A DNA stretch of 64,000 nt from Leifsonia poae (GTDB lineage Bacteria > Actinomycetota > Actinomycetes > Actinomycetales > Microbacteriaceae), in NCBI RefSeq assembly GCF_027921845.1, contig NZ_BSEN01000014.1, positions 1 to 64,000 on the forward strand. Direction: 5' to 3'. The notes beneath the pieces are model-generated. The model worked only from the letters and a program-made list of their open reading frames with translations. It did not search any database and was not told the DNA's origin. Within the stretch, counting starts at the first letter, position 1; each line of letters starts with the position of its first letter. The translations under genes and the position numbers were made by a program. Positions 8,587 through 18,675 of the stretch are shown here, one piece after another.

Positions 8587-10752
8587 TTACTCCTCGTCGC
8601 GCACGGGGACGACGGTGAGAGCGTCGCCGCCGGGTGCGATGTCGACGCGCACGAGGTCCCCGTCGCGCACGACCCCGCTGAGCAGCGCCGTCGCGAGCCG
8701 GTCCTCGATCTCGTGCTGGATCAGCCGGCGCAGCGGACGCGCACCGTAGATCGGGTCGTAGCCGCGCTCGGAGAGCCAGGCACGCGCATCCGGCGTGACG
8801 GCCAGCTCGAGCCGGCGGTCCTGCAGGCGCCGCATCAGGCGGTCGATGTTCAGCTCGACGATCTCGCCGAGCTCCTCCTTGTCGAGCGTCGAGAACACCA
8901 CGATGTCGTCGAGGCGGTTCACGAACTCGGGCTTGAACGCCTGGCGCACCATCTGCAGCACGGCCTCCTCCTTCTCGACCTCGTTCAACGTCGGGTCCAC
9001 CAGATACTGGCTGCCCAGGTTGGAGGTGAGGATCAGGATGGCGTTGCGGAAGTCGACCGTACGGCCCTGACCGTCGGTCAGCCTGCCGTCGTCGAGCACC
9101 TGCAGCAGCACGTCGAAGACCTCTGGGTGCGCCTTCTCGACCTCGTCGAGCAGGATGACGGAGTACGGACGACGCCGCACCGCCTCGGTCAGCTGGCCGC
9201 CCTGCTCGTAACCGACATAGCCGGGAGGGGCGCCGACGAGCCGCGAGACGGAGAACTTCTCCCCGTACTCGCTCATGTCGATGCGCACCATCGCCTTCTC
9301 GTCGTCGAACAGGAACGCGGCGAGCGCCTTGGCCAGCTCGGTCTTTCCGACACCGGTCGGACCCAGGAACAGGAACGACCCGGTCGGCCGGTCGGGGTCG
9401 GAGATCCCCGCGCGGGTTCGGCGCACCGCATCCGCCACGGCCGTCACCGCACGCTTCTGCCCGATCAGCCGGCGGCCGAGCTCCGCCTCGAGGTGGAGCA
9501 GCTTCTCCGTCTCGCCCTGGGTCAGGCGATCGACCGGGATGCCGGTCCACGCCGCCACGACCGCCGCGATGTCCTCGCTGGTCACCTGCTCGTTCACCAT
9601 CCGCGGGCGATCCGGGTGCTGCTCGGCCTGCTCGGCCTCCGCGAGCTCGCGCTCGATCGACGGGATGGTCTCGTACTCGATCTTGGACGCCTCCTGGTAG
9701 CGGCCGTCGCGCAGGGCGAGGTCGCGCTTGGTCTTGGCCTCCTCGAGCTGCGAGCGCAGCGCGCCCACGCGGTTGAGTGACGCCTTCTCGAGCCGCCAGC
9801 GCTCCTGCAGCTCTTCGAGCTCGCTCTCGCTCTCACGCAGCCGCTCCTGCAGCTGGGCGAGGCGGTCCTTGCTCGCGTCGTCCTTCTCCTTCTTGAGCGC
9901 GAACTCCTCGAGCTTCATGCGCTCGACGACGCGCTGCAGCGTGTCGATCTCGACCGGGGCCGAGTCGATCTCCATCTTGAGCCGGCTGGCCGCCTCGTCG
10001 ATGAGGTCGATCGCCTTGTCGGGGAGCTGCCGGGCGGTGATGTAGCGGTTCGAGAGCGACGCCGCGGCGACGAGAGCGGAGTCTTCGATGGTGACACCGT
10101 GGTGCGCCTCGTAGCGACCCTTGAGCCCGCGCAGGATGGCGACCGTGTCTTCCACGCTCGGCTCGCCCACGTACACCTGCTGGAAGCGGCGCTCGAGGGC
10201 GGCGTCCTTCTCGATGAACTCGCGGTACTCGTTGAGCGTGGTGGCGCCGATGAGCCGCAGCTCACCGCGCGCGAGCATCGGCTTGAGCATGTTCGAGGCC
10301 GCGACGGATCCTTCGCCACCGCCGGCGCCCATCAGGATGTGCAGCTCGTCGACGAACGTGATGATGCCGCCTTCGGCGTCGTTGATCTCCTTGAGCACGG
10401 CCTTGAGGCGTTCCTCGAACTGGCCGCGGTACATCGCGCCGGCGACCAGCGCGGAGAGGTCGAGCATCACGAGCTGCTTGCCCTTGAGAGAGTCGGCCAC
10501 GTCGCCCGCGACGATGCGCTGGGCGAGGCCCTCCACCACGGCGGTCTTTCCCACGCCTGGCTCGCCGATGAGCACGGGGTTGTTCTTGGTGCGACGGGTC
10601 AGCACCTGGCTCACCCGGCGGATCTCGGCGTCCCGCCCGATGACCGGGTCGAGCTTGCCGCTCTTGGCGATCTCCGTGAGGTTCACACCGTACTGTTCGA
10701 GCGCGCTCTTCTGCTCCTCCTGCGTGGAGGGTGCACCCTGCATGTTGGCCAT
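8587..10752 (-). CDS. clpB: ClpB-type disaggregase lacking the N-terminal domain
   Basis: 721 residues from the ATG at 10752 (MANMQGAP), which has AAAGGAGA before it. An upstream in-frame start has no such site. NBD1 starts almost at once, with Walker [10 protein letters not shown] coiled-coil M-domain follows (Lys/Glu/Arg-rich, about residues 260-370). NBD2 has [12 protein letters not shown] and the C-terminal D2 domain. ClpB is usually about 850-870 residues, and the missing part is the two Clp_N repeats. The M-domain argues for ClpB over ClpA/ClpC. It works with DnaK to dissolve aggregates. A HAIR box upstream puts it under HspR with the dnaK operon. Confidence 0.9.
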   Translation of the reverse strand: MANMQGAPSTQEEQKSALEQYGVNLTEIAKSGKLDPVIGRDAEIRRVSQVLTRRTKNNPVLIGEPGVGKTAVVEGLAQRIVAGDVADSLKGKQLVMLDLSALVAGAMYRGQFEERLKAVLKEINDAEGGIITFVDELHILMGAGGGEGSVAASNMLKPMLARGELRLIGATTLNEYREFIEKDAALERRFQQVYVGEPSVEDTVAILRGLKGRYEAHHGVTIEDSALVAAASLSNRYITARQLPDKAIDLIDEAASRLKMEIDSAPVEIDTLQRVVERMKLEEFALKKEKDDASKDRLAQLQERLRESESELEELQERWRLEKASLNRVGALRSQLEEAKTKRDLALRDGRYQEASKIEYETIPSIERELAEAEQAEQHPDRPRMVNEQVTSEDIAAVVAAWTGIPVDRLTQGETEKLLHLEAELGRRLIGQKRAVTAVADAVRRTRAGISDPDRPTGSFLFLGPTGVGKTELAKALAAFLFDDEKAMVRIDMSEYGEKFSVSRLVGAPPGYVGYEQGGQLTEAVRRRPYSVILLDEVEKAHPEVFDVLLQVLDDGRLTDGQGRTVDFRNAILILTSNLGSQYLVDPTLNEVEKEEAVLQMVRQAFKPEFVNRLDDIVVFSTLDKEELGEIVELNIDRLMRRLQDRRLELAVTPDARAWLSERGYDPIYGARPLRRLIQHEIEDRLATALLSGVVRDGDLVRVDIAPGGDALTVVPVRDEE

Positions 10753-10780
10753 GGGTCTCCTTTCAGACGGGTCGGACAAA

Positions 10781-10801
10781 GTTGAGTCTACTAAGCTCAA
10801 C
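10781..10801. promoter_or_regulatory. HAIR box (HspR operator) upstream of clpB
   Basis: GTTGAGT, 7 nt, GCTCAAC matches the HAIR consensus CTTGAGT-N7-ACTCAAG except for the outer base of each half and one inner base. It sits 29 nt upstream of the clpB ATG. The MerR-type repressor HspR, encoded at 36989-37408, is the expected ligand. Confidence 0.85.
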
Positions 10802-10882
10802 TTTCATCCGCATCCCCGTATTCCGGCCATGAGCGGATGCGGGCCGCCCCGCATGAATCCGGATGATCGGGGCCGTCGGCGC

Positions 10883-10941
10883 GCGTTCTCCGGAGTTGTG
10901 CCGGTCGACGCGGCGTGTCCGCTCGAGGTTCCGGAAATGCG
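10883..10941. repeat. Imperfect palindromic element with TCCGGA cores
   Basis: Two TCCGGA-containing half sites face each other around a loop that holds CGGCGTGT. It shares CTCGAGGTTCCGGA and CACAACTCCGG (complement) with the element at 47375-47464. It lies between clpB and the small gene at 10993. Confidence 0.5.
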
Positions 10942-10992
10942 TCGGCGGCAGGTGGCCGGCCACGCCGGCCAACCGGGCAGGCCGCCGGCCGG

Positions 10993-11226
10993 CTAGGGCA
11001 CGTCGGTCGGCTCGTCGTTCGCGGAGGCCTCGATCCAGTCGACGGCCGTGTCGGGCATGGAGTGGTGCTTCGGCACCTCATCGCCCCACCACGAGTCGTG
11101 CAGGCCGGGGCCGCCGGCGGCCTCGATCTCTTCGACGATCTCCGACGGAACCTCATCGCCGTTGTTCGCAACGAGCCACTCTCGAGCGGATTGCGCGAGC
11201 CGCGGCCACCACTGTTCGATGTCCAT
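10993..11226 (-). CDS. Small conserved-looking acidic protein, unknown function
   Basis: 77 residues, acidic, with several tryptophans ([14 protein letters not shown]). There is no signal or membrane segment. Codon use matches the neighbours, and the gene fits the gap between clpB and the GH13 gene on the same strand. I do not recognise the family beyond an impression of a small actinobacterial protein. The coding call rests on composition and position. Confidence 0.6.
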   Translation of the reverse strand: MDIEQWWPRLAQSAREWLVANNGDEVPSEIVEEIEAAGGPGLHDSWWGDEVPKHHSMPDTAVDWIEASANDEPTDVP

Positions 11227-11287
11227 GCCCGAAAGTCTGCCACCGGCCGCTCACGAGCGCGCCCCCGATCTTCTAGCCCTCCATCCT

Positions 11288-12967
11288 CTAGCCCTCGACG
11301 CGGAACCAGCGGTACCCGTATCCGTCGAGCGGCACCTCCGCGGCACCGCGCTCGACCGGCACCGTCACGCCGGTGAAGTGGTCGACGAGCCGGATGCCGT
11401 GCTCGCCGACCGGCTCGGCAGCCAGTGCCGCGTCGGGCAGGCCCACCGGCAGGCGCACCGTGCGGGCATCCGGCGAGAAGTTGTGGACGGCGACGGTGCG
11501 GTGACGCCCGGCGGTCAGCGTGTGCGCGAACACCGCGGAGTCGGGCTGCTCGATCACCTCGAACGCTCCCCAGCCGAGCTCGCGGGCGTTGCGGTAGTGC
11601 CGGATCAGGCCGGTCATGAACTGCAGCAGCGAGTCCGGGTCGTGCCGTTGGTCCGCGACGTTGACATGCTCGGGACCGAACGCGCCCTCGGTCATCGGCG
11701 TGCGGAGCCGCGACGGCCGGGCGGTGGAGAAGCCGCCGTTGCGTCCGGCGGTCCACTGCATCGGCGTCCGCACCGACATCCGGCCGCCGGCATCGAGGTT
11801 CTCGCCCATCCCGATCTCCTCCCCGTAGAACAGCACGGGGGTGCCCGGCAGCGAGAAGAGGAGGCTGTAGACCATCCGGATGCGGCGGGGGTCGCCGTCG
11901 AGCATGGGCGGCAGCCTCCGGATGAGACCGCGCCCGTACACCTGCATCCGCTCCTCAGGGCCGAACGCGGCGAACACCTCTTGGCGCTCGTCGTCCGTCA
12001 GCTTGTCGAGGGTGAGTTCATCGTGGTTGCGCACGAAGTTCGCCCACTGGATGTCGGGAGAGCCCTCCGGCCGCGAGAGCAACGCCTCGGCGAGCGGCCG
12101 CGCGTCGCCGCGGGCGAGGGACAGGTACAGGTTCTGCATCGCGATGAAGTCGAACTGCATCGTCAGCTCGTCGCCCTCCGCACCGTCGAAGAACTCGTTC
12201 TGCCTCTCGCGCGACAGGTTCACCTCGCCGAGGAAGATGCCGTCGCCCGTGCGCCGCCCGAGGAACGCCCGTAGCGAGCGCAGGTAGGCGTGCGGGTCGG
12301 GCAGCTTGCGGGCGCCGTCGATGACGCCGTCGGTCTGCAGCAGGAACGGAACCGCGTCGATCCGGAACCCGGAGACGCCGAGCTCCAGCCAGAAGCCGAT
12401 GACCTTCACGATCTCGTCGCGCACGCGCTCGTCGGTGATGTTGAGATCGGGTTGCTGGCGATAGAAGACGTGCTGGTAGTACTGGCCGGCCTTCTCGTCC
12501 CACTGCCAGTCGCTCGTCTCCTGATCAGGGAACACCGGGGCCGGCTGGTGGGCGGGCGGCTCGTCGCGCCAGACGTAGAAGTCGCGGTAGGGGGAGTCGC
12601 GGCTCGATCGCGCCGCCTTGAACCACGGATGCTTGTCGGAGGTGTGGTTCACGACGAGGTCGACGATCACCCGGATGCCGCGGTCGCGCGCGATCCGGAT
12701 CACCTCGACGACGTCGCCGAGGTGCCCCAGCCGGTGATCGACGCCGTAGAAGTCGGTGATGTCGTAGCCGTCGTCCCGGTCGGGCGACGGGTAGAAGGGC
12801 ATCAGCCACAGGCAGGTGACACCGAGCTCAGCGAGGTAATCGATGCGGGTCGCCAGACCCCCGAGATCCCCGATCCCGTTGCCGTCGCCGTCCATGAAGC
12901 TCTCGACGTCGAGGCAGTAGATCACCGCGCTCTTCCACCACAGGTCACTCGTGTCACTGACTTTCAT
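11288..12967 (-). CDS. GH13 alpha-amylase-family enzyme (trehalose synthase / alpha-glucosidase-like)
   Basis: 559 residues from the ATG at 12967 (MKVSDTSDLW), with AGGAGG upstream. The GH13 barrel motifs are in order: DLVVNHTS (region I), GFRIDAVPFL (II, nucleophile Asp), FLGEVN (III, acid/base Glu) and NHDEL (IV, second Asp). A beta-sandwich C-domain closes the protein. The N-terminal WWKSAVIYCLDVESFMDGDG resembles trehalose synthase-like members, which interconvert maltose and trehalose, but the specificity could be a plain alpha-glucosidase. It is cytosolic, with no signal peptide. It stands alone. Confidence 0.88.
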   Translation of the reverse strand: MKVSDTSDLWWKSAVIYCLDVESFMDGDGNGIGDLGGLATRIDYLAELGVTCLWLMPFYPSPDRDDGYDITDFYGVDHRLGHLGDVVEVIRIARDRGIRVIVDLVVNHTSDKHPWFKAARSSRDSPYRDFYVWRDEPPAHQPAPVFPDQETSDWQWDEKAGQYYQHVFYRQQPDLNITDERVRDEIVKVIGFWLELGVSGFRIDAVPFLLQTDGVIDGARKLPDPHAYLRSLRAFLGRRTGDGIFLGEVNLSRERQNEFFDGAEGDELTMQFDFIAMQNLYLSLARGDARPLAEALLSRPEGSPDIQWANFVRNHDELTLDKLTDDERQEVFAAFGPEERMQVYGRGLIRRLPPMLDGDPRRIRMVYSLLFSLPGTPVLFYGEEIGMGENLDAGGRMSVRTPMQWTAGRNGGFSTARPSRLRTPMTEGAFGPEHVNVADQRHDPDSLLQFMTGLIRHYRNARELGWGAFEVIEQPDSAVFAHTLTAGRHRTVAVHNFSPDARTVRLPVGLPDAALAAEPVGEHGIRLVDHFTGVTVPVERGAAEVPLDGYGYRWFRVEG

Positions 12968-13111
12968 CGCGCCTCCTGGCCACACCGTACTCCGGGCCGC
13001 GATTCATCCGGTCGTCTGCTGAATGGCATCGCAAACTCGTGTTGGAATCGATCAATGGAGTGGGATTAGCATCGAGCGTGGGGAAGTTGGCGCCGTCGCC
13101 GTGAGCGGCGG

Positions 13112-13564
13112 TTGCCGGCACGACGACACTCCTTCGTCCTCGGAGAGATCACCGGCCCGCGCGTGCGGGCCCCGAGACACGAGGTGCCCGAGATTCGCGA
13201 CCTGAAGATCGAGATCGTAGCCCGAGACGACATCGGGTCGATCGTCGCCCTGATCACGACCGACGGCGTCGTGGACGTCTGCACGGCATCCGCGGAGATC
13301 GCCACCGGGCGCGCCCGCTACTTCGCCGGACCCGACGCCTACGTGCGCGCTCCCGTCAGAGCGTTCTCGGACGCGGGCGGCACCTATCTCTACGCGAACT
13401 GGGACGGATCGCGGCGCAACCAGCTGCACGATCTCGCGGCGGCCGGGCGTCGCTCCCTGCGTGCAGCGGCGCACCGCACGTCGCCGCCCGCGTCGCCGGT
13501 GACGGTGACCAGCGCGCGTCCGTCACGCTGGTCCGCACTGTTCCGCGCGCTCGGCCTGGGCTGA
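13112..13564 (+). CDS. Hypothetical protein, DUF3892-like
   Basis: 150 residues. The middle (IVALITTDGVVDVCTAS, then AYVRAPVRAFSDAGGTYLYA and NWDGSRRNQLHDLA) resembles the short DUF3892 fold, which ends in a YLxT...NNLxxL pattern. The tail is Pro/Ser/Arg-rich. The start is uncertain: no good ribosome site precedes 13112, and the true start may lie a few codons away. The 3' end overlaps the convergent esterase gene by about 40 nt. Confidence 0.55.
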   Translation: MPARRHSFVLGEITGPRVRAPRHEVPEIRDLKIEIVARDDIGSIVALITTDGVVDVCTASAEIATGRARYFAGPDAYVRAPVRAFSDAGGTYLYANWDGSRRNQLHDLAAAGRRSLRAAAHRTSPPASPVTVTSARPSRWSALFRALGLG

Positions 13565-15145
13565 CGACCGGGCCGCCCACAACCGCAGACCTCCCGACAG
13601 CTCGGGCAGGAACAGCCCCCACGCCCGCCGCCGCGCTCGATGCGGATCGTTCTCGATCCGGTCGTTCTGGTCGATGATCAGCGTGGCGCGGCGCTCGACG
13701 TCGTACGGCGGCCAGGTGTCGGCCACGCGGCCCTCCTCGGCGAAGTCGAGCCAGTACGCACGCATCCGCTCGCCCGCCGCCGCATAGGGTTCGCGGCCGC
13801 CCAGCGAGGTCATCGCCCGGGCGAGCGGCAGATCGAGACTGTCGAAGAGCGCGAACATCTCGACCCCGTGCGTCGCGTCGAGCCCGAGCACTTTGAGCAG
13901 GCGGGGTGCGAGGTCGAACCGGTACGAGTGCACGGGCGCGTACGCCGAGTGGAAGTCGGCCGTCAGCACACTCGGGTACCAGAACCCGTAGTCGCCGCTG
14001 AAGTCGGCGGCGGCCCCGCGCGCGTCGGGGAGCCCCGGATACGCCGACCTCATCCGGTCGCGGGACCACACGGGCGCGCGACCGAACACGGCGGCGATCC
14101 GGCGGGGCGAGCGCGGCAGGATGTCGACACGACCGCGGAACACCGTGCCCTCGCGATCGTTGGTGCCGATGATGAGCGGCACCCGATGCGCCCGGCCCAT
14201 CCGGATCGCGGTCATCGGATGCTCGGGCAGCAGGTCGCCGTCGATCACGGGCGCGAGGCAGAACCGGCCGGGGTACACCTCGGGGGTCCGGGTCTGCAGC
14301 ACCAGCGAAGCGGCGAGCAGGTCGGCCACCTCGGCGCCGGCGATCAGGTCCCCCGCCTCCTGCTCGTCCCCTGGCGAGGCCCCGGTCGAGGCGGCCAGGA
14401 TGTCGACGAAGTCCGCCGCCCACGCCGACGTCAGTTCCGGCCCGTACATCGCGGACGGCGGCGCGCTCTGGGCGATCGCGCGGGTGAAGAGGCCCTCGGC
14501 CGTCGGCATCGCCAGCAGCGCGATCACCGCGTTGCCGCCGGCGGACTCCCCGAAGATCGTCACGTTGCCCGGGTCCCCGCCGAACTCCCGGATGTTGTCC
14601 CGAACCCATCGCAGCAGAGCCAGCTGATCGCGCAGTCCGAGGTTGTTGTCGAACGTGTGCGACGGCGTCGAGTAGAGGGAGAAGTCGAGGTAGCCGAACG
14701 GCCCGAGCCGATAGTTGAAGCTGACGTAGACGGCCCGGCCGGACGCGACGAAACTCTCCCCGCGGCCCGAGAATTCACGAGACGATCCGGAGCTGTAGCC
14801 TCCACCGTGGATGAAGACCATCACCGGCAGCGGTTCGCCGCCGTCGTCGTCCACTGGAGCCTGCACGTTGACGGTCAGGCAGTCCTCGTCCGTCGCGACG
14901 AGCGCCGGCGCTCCGCGCAGCCGGCGCCGCAGCGTCTGCGGAGCGATGGCGCCGAACGCGGAGGCGTCTCGGGTGCCGGTCCACGGGATGACCGGTGCCG
15001 GGGCGCGGAAGCGCCGTTCACCCGTCGGCGGCGCTGCGTAGGGGATGCCGCGCCAGGCGCAGATCGCCCCCTCGCGCACACCCAGTACCTCGCCGCCGGT
15101 GACGTGCACGCGCAGCCGGCGCTCCGCGTCTCGGCGAGGGCTCAT
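13523..15145 (-). CDS. Type-B carboxylesterase
   Basis: 540 residues from the ATG at 15145 (MSPRRDAERR), with GGAGG upstream. The frame runs further upstream without a site. WRGIPYAAPPTGERRFRAP is the family N-terminus. FIHGGGYSSGSS forms the oxyanion hole. GESAGG holds the nucleophile serine. DATHGVEMFALF carries the catalytic histidine context. Para-nitrobenzyl-esterase-like enzymes hydrolyse diverse carboxyl esters. There is no signal peptide, so it is cytoplasmic. The substrate is unknown. Confidence 0.9.
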   Translation of the reverse strand: MSPRRDAERRLRVHVTGGEVLGVREGAICAWRGIPYAAPPTGERRFRAPAPVIPWTGTRDASAFGAIAPQTLRRRLRGAPALVATDEDCLTVNVQAPVDDDGGEPLPVMVFIHGGGYSSGSSREFSGRGESFVASGRAVYVSFNYRLGPFGYLDFSLYSTPSHTFDNNLGLRDQLALLRWVRDNIREFGGDPGNVTIFGESAGGNAVIALLAMPTAEGLFTRAIAQSAPPSAMYGPELTSAWAADFVDILAASTGASPGDEQEAGDLIAGAEVADLLAASLVLQTRTPEVYPGRFCLAPVIDGDLLPEHPMTAIRMGRAHRVPLIIGTNDREGTVFRGRVDILPRSPRRIAAVFGRAPVWSRDRMRSAYPGLPDARGAAADFSGDYGFWYPSVLTADFHSAYAPVHSYRFDLAPRLLKVLGLDATHGVEMFALFDSLDLPLARAMTSLGGREPYAAAGERMRAYWLDFAEEGRVADTWPPYDVERRATLIIDQNDRIENDPHRARRRAWGLFLPELSGGLRLWAARSSAQAERAEQCGPA

Positions 15146-15211
15146 CGGGCACCTCCGTCCCGCTGGCCATAGAACACGCATCCAGCCGCAATGTAAGCGG
15201 GGCGGGCGGAC

Positions 15212-15595
15212 TCAGCTCTCGTTCACGGGGACGCGCTGGCTGCGTCGCGAGCGCTGCGCCTTCGCTGTGCCCTGAGGAAGCTCTTCCCTGATCTCCGCGC
15301 GCAGGTCGTCGTCGAGCCGGAGACCGGGATTGGAATTCGCCTTCTCCGTGAGGATCTCGAGCCATTCGCGCTGGATCTCCGGAAGCGCGGTGCCGGCGAA
15401 GGCGAACTGCACGCTGATGGACGGATCGAGCCAGATCGAGCGCAGGTGTCCCTCGGGAGACGCGGTGCGATCGGTCCAGATCAGCAGGAAACCCTCGCGT
15501 CTCCGCAACTTGCTGCTGACGACGATCTGCAGGTGCGCGAGCACCCGGTCGTCGAATGTGAACTCGGCGCTGCCGTCATAGATCAGGCTCCCCAC
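15212..15595 (-). CDS. DUF7882-type small protein (often mislabelled ATP-dependent DNA ligase)
   Basis: 127 residues, beginning MGSLIYDGSAEFTFDDRVL, then HLQIVVSSKLRRREGFLLIW and the ending NSNPGLRLDDD. From memory this matches a small Microbacteriaceae family with FDDRxLAHLQ and SIWLDPSIS-type segments. Automatic pipelines often call it ATP-dependent DNA ligase, but there is no ligase motif and the protein is far too short. The function is unknown. It is single-domain and cytosolic, with a charged tail. Confidence 0.7.
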   Translation of the reverse strand: MGSLIYDGSAEFTFDDRVLAHLQIVVSSKLRRREGFLLIWTDRTASPEGHLRSIWLDPSISVQFAFAGTALPEIQREWLEILTEKANSNPGLRLDDDLRAEIREELPQGTAKAQRSRRSQRVPVNES

Positions 15596-15659
15596 CGCGA
15601 TCTCCTCTCAGGTCTCTGGGAGTACCTTCGCCTGGCGCGGGCGCTGAGTCAAGATGCGA

Positions 15660-15917
15660 TCAGGCGGCGACTCCGCGATGTCGAGCGGAACGGGGCGCGG
15701 CCACGGTGCGCTGGAACACGTAGGTGACGAATCGCGGCGCGTCCGAGACGTCGTAGAGCGCGAACAGGTCGACGGAGGCGTCGCTCTCCGACTCGAGAGC
15801 GATCCTGCTCGGCAGTTCGTCGGGGTCGGCGGTCAACGTGGCCAGCACGTCTCCGCCCTCCCGCTTCGGGTAGACGAGAAACGCGGCCACCGTGACCAGG
15901 TGATGCCGGAGGGCCAT
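15660..15917 (-). CDS. Possible small protein downstream of the desaturase
   Basis: 85 residues from the ATG at 15917, starting MALRHHLVTVAAFLVYPKRE. It begins 17 nt after the desaturase stop, on the same strand. The middle part has ordinary composition (DELPSRIALESESDASVDLF) and resembles the DUF7882-type gene's pattern of a short acidic fold. No strong ribosome site is seen, so the start is uncertain. No function can be given. Confidence 0.45.
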   Translation of the reverse strand: MALRHHLVTVAAFLVYPKREGGDVLATLTADPDELPSRIALESESDASVDLFALYDVSDAPRFVTYVFQRTVAAPRSARHRGVAA

Positions 15918-15934
15918 TGCCCGCCGGAGCCGGA

Positions 15935-17038
15935 TCAGCGTAGGACGGCCGCCGCAGGGCAGTCGAACGGGTCGCGGGCCGAGAGGCCGACGCGGTTCAG
16001 GTACGCGATGACGATGGCGTACGACCGCATCAAGGTGGTCTGCGTGTAGGGGATGTTCTCGGCCTCGCAGTGCTCGCGCACGATCGCCGCGGCCTTGCGC
16101 AGGTGCGGCCGCGCCATCGACGGGAACAGGTGGTGCTCGACCTGGTAGTTGAGGCCACCCATGAACGCGGTCGTTCCCGCGCCCTCGACGTTGCGCGAGG
16201 TGAGCACCTGGCGGCTGAGGAAGTCGACCTTGACGCCGGGCTCGATGATGGGCATGCCCTTGTGGTTGGGCGCGAAGCTCGCTCCCATGTACACGCCGAA
16301 CACGGCGAGCTGGACGCCGAGGAACGCGACGGCCATGCCGAACGGCAGCAGCCAGAAGACGAGGCCGAGGTAGACCGTGAAGCGGACGGCGAGGAACGTG
16401 AGCTCCTTGCCGCGGCCGTCGATCTTCCCCTTGCCGAACAGCGTGGCGATCGAACGGCCGTGCAGGTTGATGCCTTCGAACATCAGCAGCGGGAAGAAGA
16501 GATAGCCCTGGCGCTCGGTGATCTTCGCCATGATGCCGGTGCGCTTGGCAGCGTCCTCCTCGAGGAACGAGATCGTGTCGACCTCGATGTCGGGGTCTTT
16601 GCCGATGGTGTTCGGGTTCGCGTGGTGACGGGTGTGCTTCGTCATCCACCACGAGTAGCTGATGCCGACGACGAGTGTGGAGAGCAGCCGGCCGATCCGA
16701 TCGTTCACGGGGCCGGATGACGCGATCTGACGGTGCGACGCCTCGTGCCCGAGGAACGCGAACTGGGTGAAGATGATGCCGAGTGCTGCGGCGACGAGCA
16801 ACTGGAACCAGCTGTCGCCGAGGAGGACCATACCGGCGATGCCGGCGCCCAGCGCGATCACGAGGCCGGCGAACAGCAGCGCGTAGAACACGGGCGAGCG
16901 GCGCAGGAGGCCCGCGTCGCGCACCGTGTTGAGGAGCCGCGAGTAGCTGGCCGTGCCGGTCGGCTGCGTAGTGATACGCGGGCCGGTTCTACGGATCGGA
17001 CCGAGAATGGGTGCGAGGGTAGGAGCGGGTGCGGACAT
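15935..17038 (-). CDS. Membrane fatty acid desaturase
   Basis: 367 residues with four or so hydrophobic segments. The three histidine boxes of membrane di-iron desaturases are all present: HEASHRQ, HTRHHANPN and QVEHHLFPSM. The QxxHH form of the third box is typical of front-end/linoleoyl-CoA desaturase-like actinobacterial enzymes, which put double bonds into acyl-CoA or lipid acyl chains, often on cold exposure. No cytochrome b5 domain is fused, so an external electron donor is needed. The ribosome site before the ATG at 17038 is weak. Confidence 0.9.
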   Translation of the reverse strand: MSAPAPTLAPILGPIRRTGPRITTQPTGTASYSRLLNTVRDAGLLRRSPVFYALLFAGLVIALGAGIAGMVLLGDSWFQLLVAAALGIIFTQFAFLGHEASHRQIASSGPVNDRIGRLLSTLVVGISYSWWMTKHTRHHANPNTIGKDPDIEVDTISFLEEDAAKRTGIMAKITERQGYLFFPLLMFEGINLHGRSIATLFGKGKIDGRGKELTFLAVRFTVYLGLVFWLLPFGMAVAFLGVQLAVFGVYMGASFAPNHKGMPIIEPGVKVDFLSRQVLTSRNVEGAGTTAFMGGLNYQVEHHLFPSMARPHLRKAAAIVREHCEAENIPYTQTTLMRSYAIVIAYLNRVGLSARDPFDCPAAAVLR

Positions 17039-17163
17039 TGCGCGCCGTTCTGTCGATTTCGACTTCCCAGCCGCTGGGTCGGGTATTCACCCTCAGATGT
17101 CGCAAAGCTACCGCGCTACCCTGACCAGCGCCCGTGAATCGGCTGGCGCCGCGCCGGGCATCC

Positions 17164-18675
17164 TCAGCCGATCGGGCCGTCGTCCACGTGGGCGGGCGCC
17201 GTGGCGTCGAGCTCCTCCGGCAGTTCGAGCGGCCGCCGCGTGTAGTAGCCGCGCGCCTTGCGGAAGAAGATCAGCATCGGGATGATCCCGAGCACGATGA
17301 GCCCGATTCCGAGGATGTTGACGATCGCGTCATTGCTCGGGATGGACGCGATGAAGATCCACGCCATGAAGACGGCGCCGACCGCCGGCCAGAGCCCGAT
17401 GAGCAGGAAGTTCTTCACCGAGCGGAAGAGCACCCGCCGATAGGCCACGACCACCGCGACACCGGCGAGCGTGTAGTAGAACGCGATCTGCAGACCGATC
17501 GACAGGATCGCGTTGTTCATGATGTCGCCGACGCTTCCGAGGAAGTTCGAGCCGATGAACAGCACCATCGAGACGCCGACCACGATCAGGGTGGCGAAGG
17601 CCGGCGTGCGCCACTTCGGGTGGATGCGCCCGAAGGCCGCCGGGATCGTGTGATCACGGCCCATCGAGAACAGGGTGCGAGTGACCTGGATCAGCGTGGT
17701 CTCGAGCGTGGCGATGGTCGACAGCGCGACCGCCACGACGAGGATCTTGCCGCCGATGCCCGGCCACACCACGTCGCCGAGGACCGACAGGATGTTGCCG
17801 CTGTTCTCCTCGATCGTCTTCGCGGGCAGCATGATCAATGTGCCTATGGTGAAGATCTCGAAGAGCAGGAAGACGATGACGACGCCGATGATCCCGGCGG
17901 CGCCTGCACTCTTGTGGCCGTCCTTGGTCTCCTCGTTGAGGTTGGCGCTGACGTCCCAGCCCCAGTAGTAGAACGCGGCGATGAGCGCGGCCGAGACGAA
18001 GACGCCGGCGCCCGACAGATGCGAGAAGCCCAGCCAGTCCCACGAGAACGACGGCCCTGCGTGACTCGTGGTCGCGGCCCGCACGATCATGAGCACGGCG
18101 AAGAGCACGAGGATGCCGACCTCGATGACCGACATGATCCACTGGGCCCTCGCGGTGACGTGCACGCCGAACAGCACGCAGGCGGCCATCACCAGGAACC
18201 AGAGGGCGCCGACGGCCGTGATGAGCGCCACGTTGCCGGCGTCCTTCGGGCTGAACAGGGTGACCGTCATCGCACCGGCCGGCAGCGCTCCGGCGACCAT
18301 GAAGATCGTCGCCGAGATCACCAGCGCCCAACCGGAGAGGAAGCCCAGCACCGGATGCAGCGCCCGCGCGACCCAGGAGTACGAGGCTCCCGCGTTCACG
18401 TCGGCCCGACCGAGATAGAGGAAGGCCCACGCGATCCCCATCATCGGGATGGCCGACCAGAGCAGCGCACCCGGAGCACCGAGCACGGCGGTGCTGACGA
18501 GCGTCGCCGTGGTGGCGGCGATCGAGTAGGCGGGTGCGCTTCCGGCGACGGCCATCACGATCGAGCCGGCGGCGCTCACACCGTCGGACTGAAGCTTGTG
18601 CGGGTGGCCGGAACGGTCGGCCGGTCCCGTCGCTGGTGCGGTCGCCTGGTCGCCGGCAGGATCGGTGCGCGTCAT
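17164..18675 (-). CDS. APC-family amino acid permease
   Basis: 503 residues with about twelve membrane segments. The N-terminal hydrophilic stretch leads into GSIVMAVAGSAPAYSIAATT, the Gly-rich unwound first helix of the APC superfamily. GASYSWVARALHPVLGFLSG matches the family helix 3 region. The C-terminus is short and charged (RRPLELPEELDAT). Transport of an amino acid or polyamine by proton symport is expected, but the substrate is not readable. GGGAGAG precedes the ATG. Confidence 0.88.
   Translation of the reverse strand: MTRTDPAGDQATAPATGPADRSGHPHKLQSDGVSAAGSIVMAVAGSAPAYSIAATTATLVSTAVLGAPGALLWSAIPMMGIAWAFLYLGRADVNAGASYSWVARALHPVLGFLSGWALVISATIFMVAGALPAGAMTVTLFSPKDAGNVALITAVGALWFLVMAACVLFGVHVTARAQWIMSVIEVGILVLFAVLMIVRAATTSHAGPSFSWDWLGFSHLSGAGVFVSAALIAAFYYWGWDVSANLNEETKDGHKSAGAAGIIGVVIVFLLFEIFTIGTLIMLPAKTIEENSGNILSVLGDVVWPGIGGKILVVAVALSTIATLETTLIQVTRTLFSMGRDHTIPAAFGRIHPKWRTPAFATLIVVGVSMVLFIGSNFLGSVGDIMNNAILSIGLQIAFYYTLAGVAVVVAYRRVLFRSVKNFLLIGLWPAVGAVFMAWIFIASIPSNDAIVNILGIGLIVLGIIPMLIFFRKARGYYTRRPLELPEELDATAPAHVDDGPIG

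Noticed and set aside
11266-11300. Duplicated TCTAGCCCTC at the end of the GH13 gene
   Set aside because: A 10-nt direct repeat at a stop codon, probably a small local duplication without consequence.
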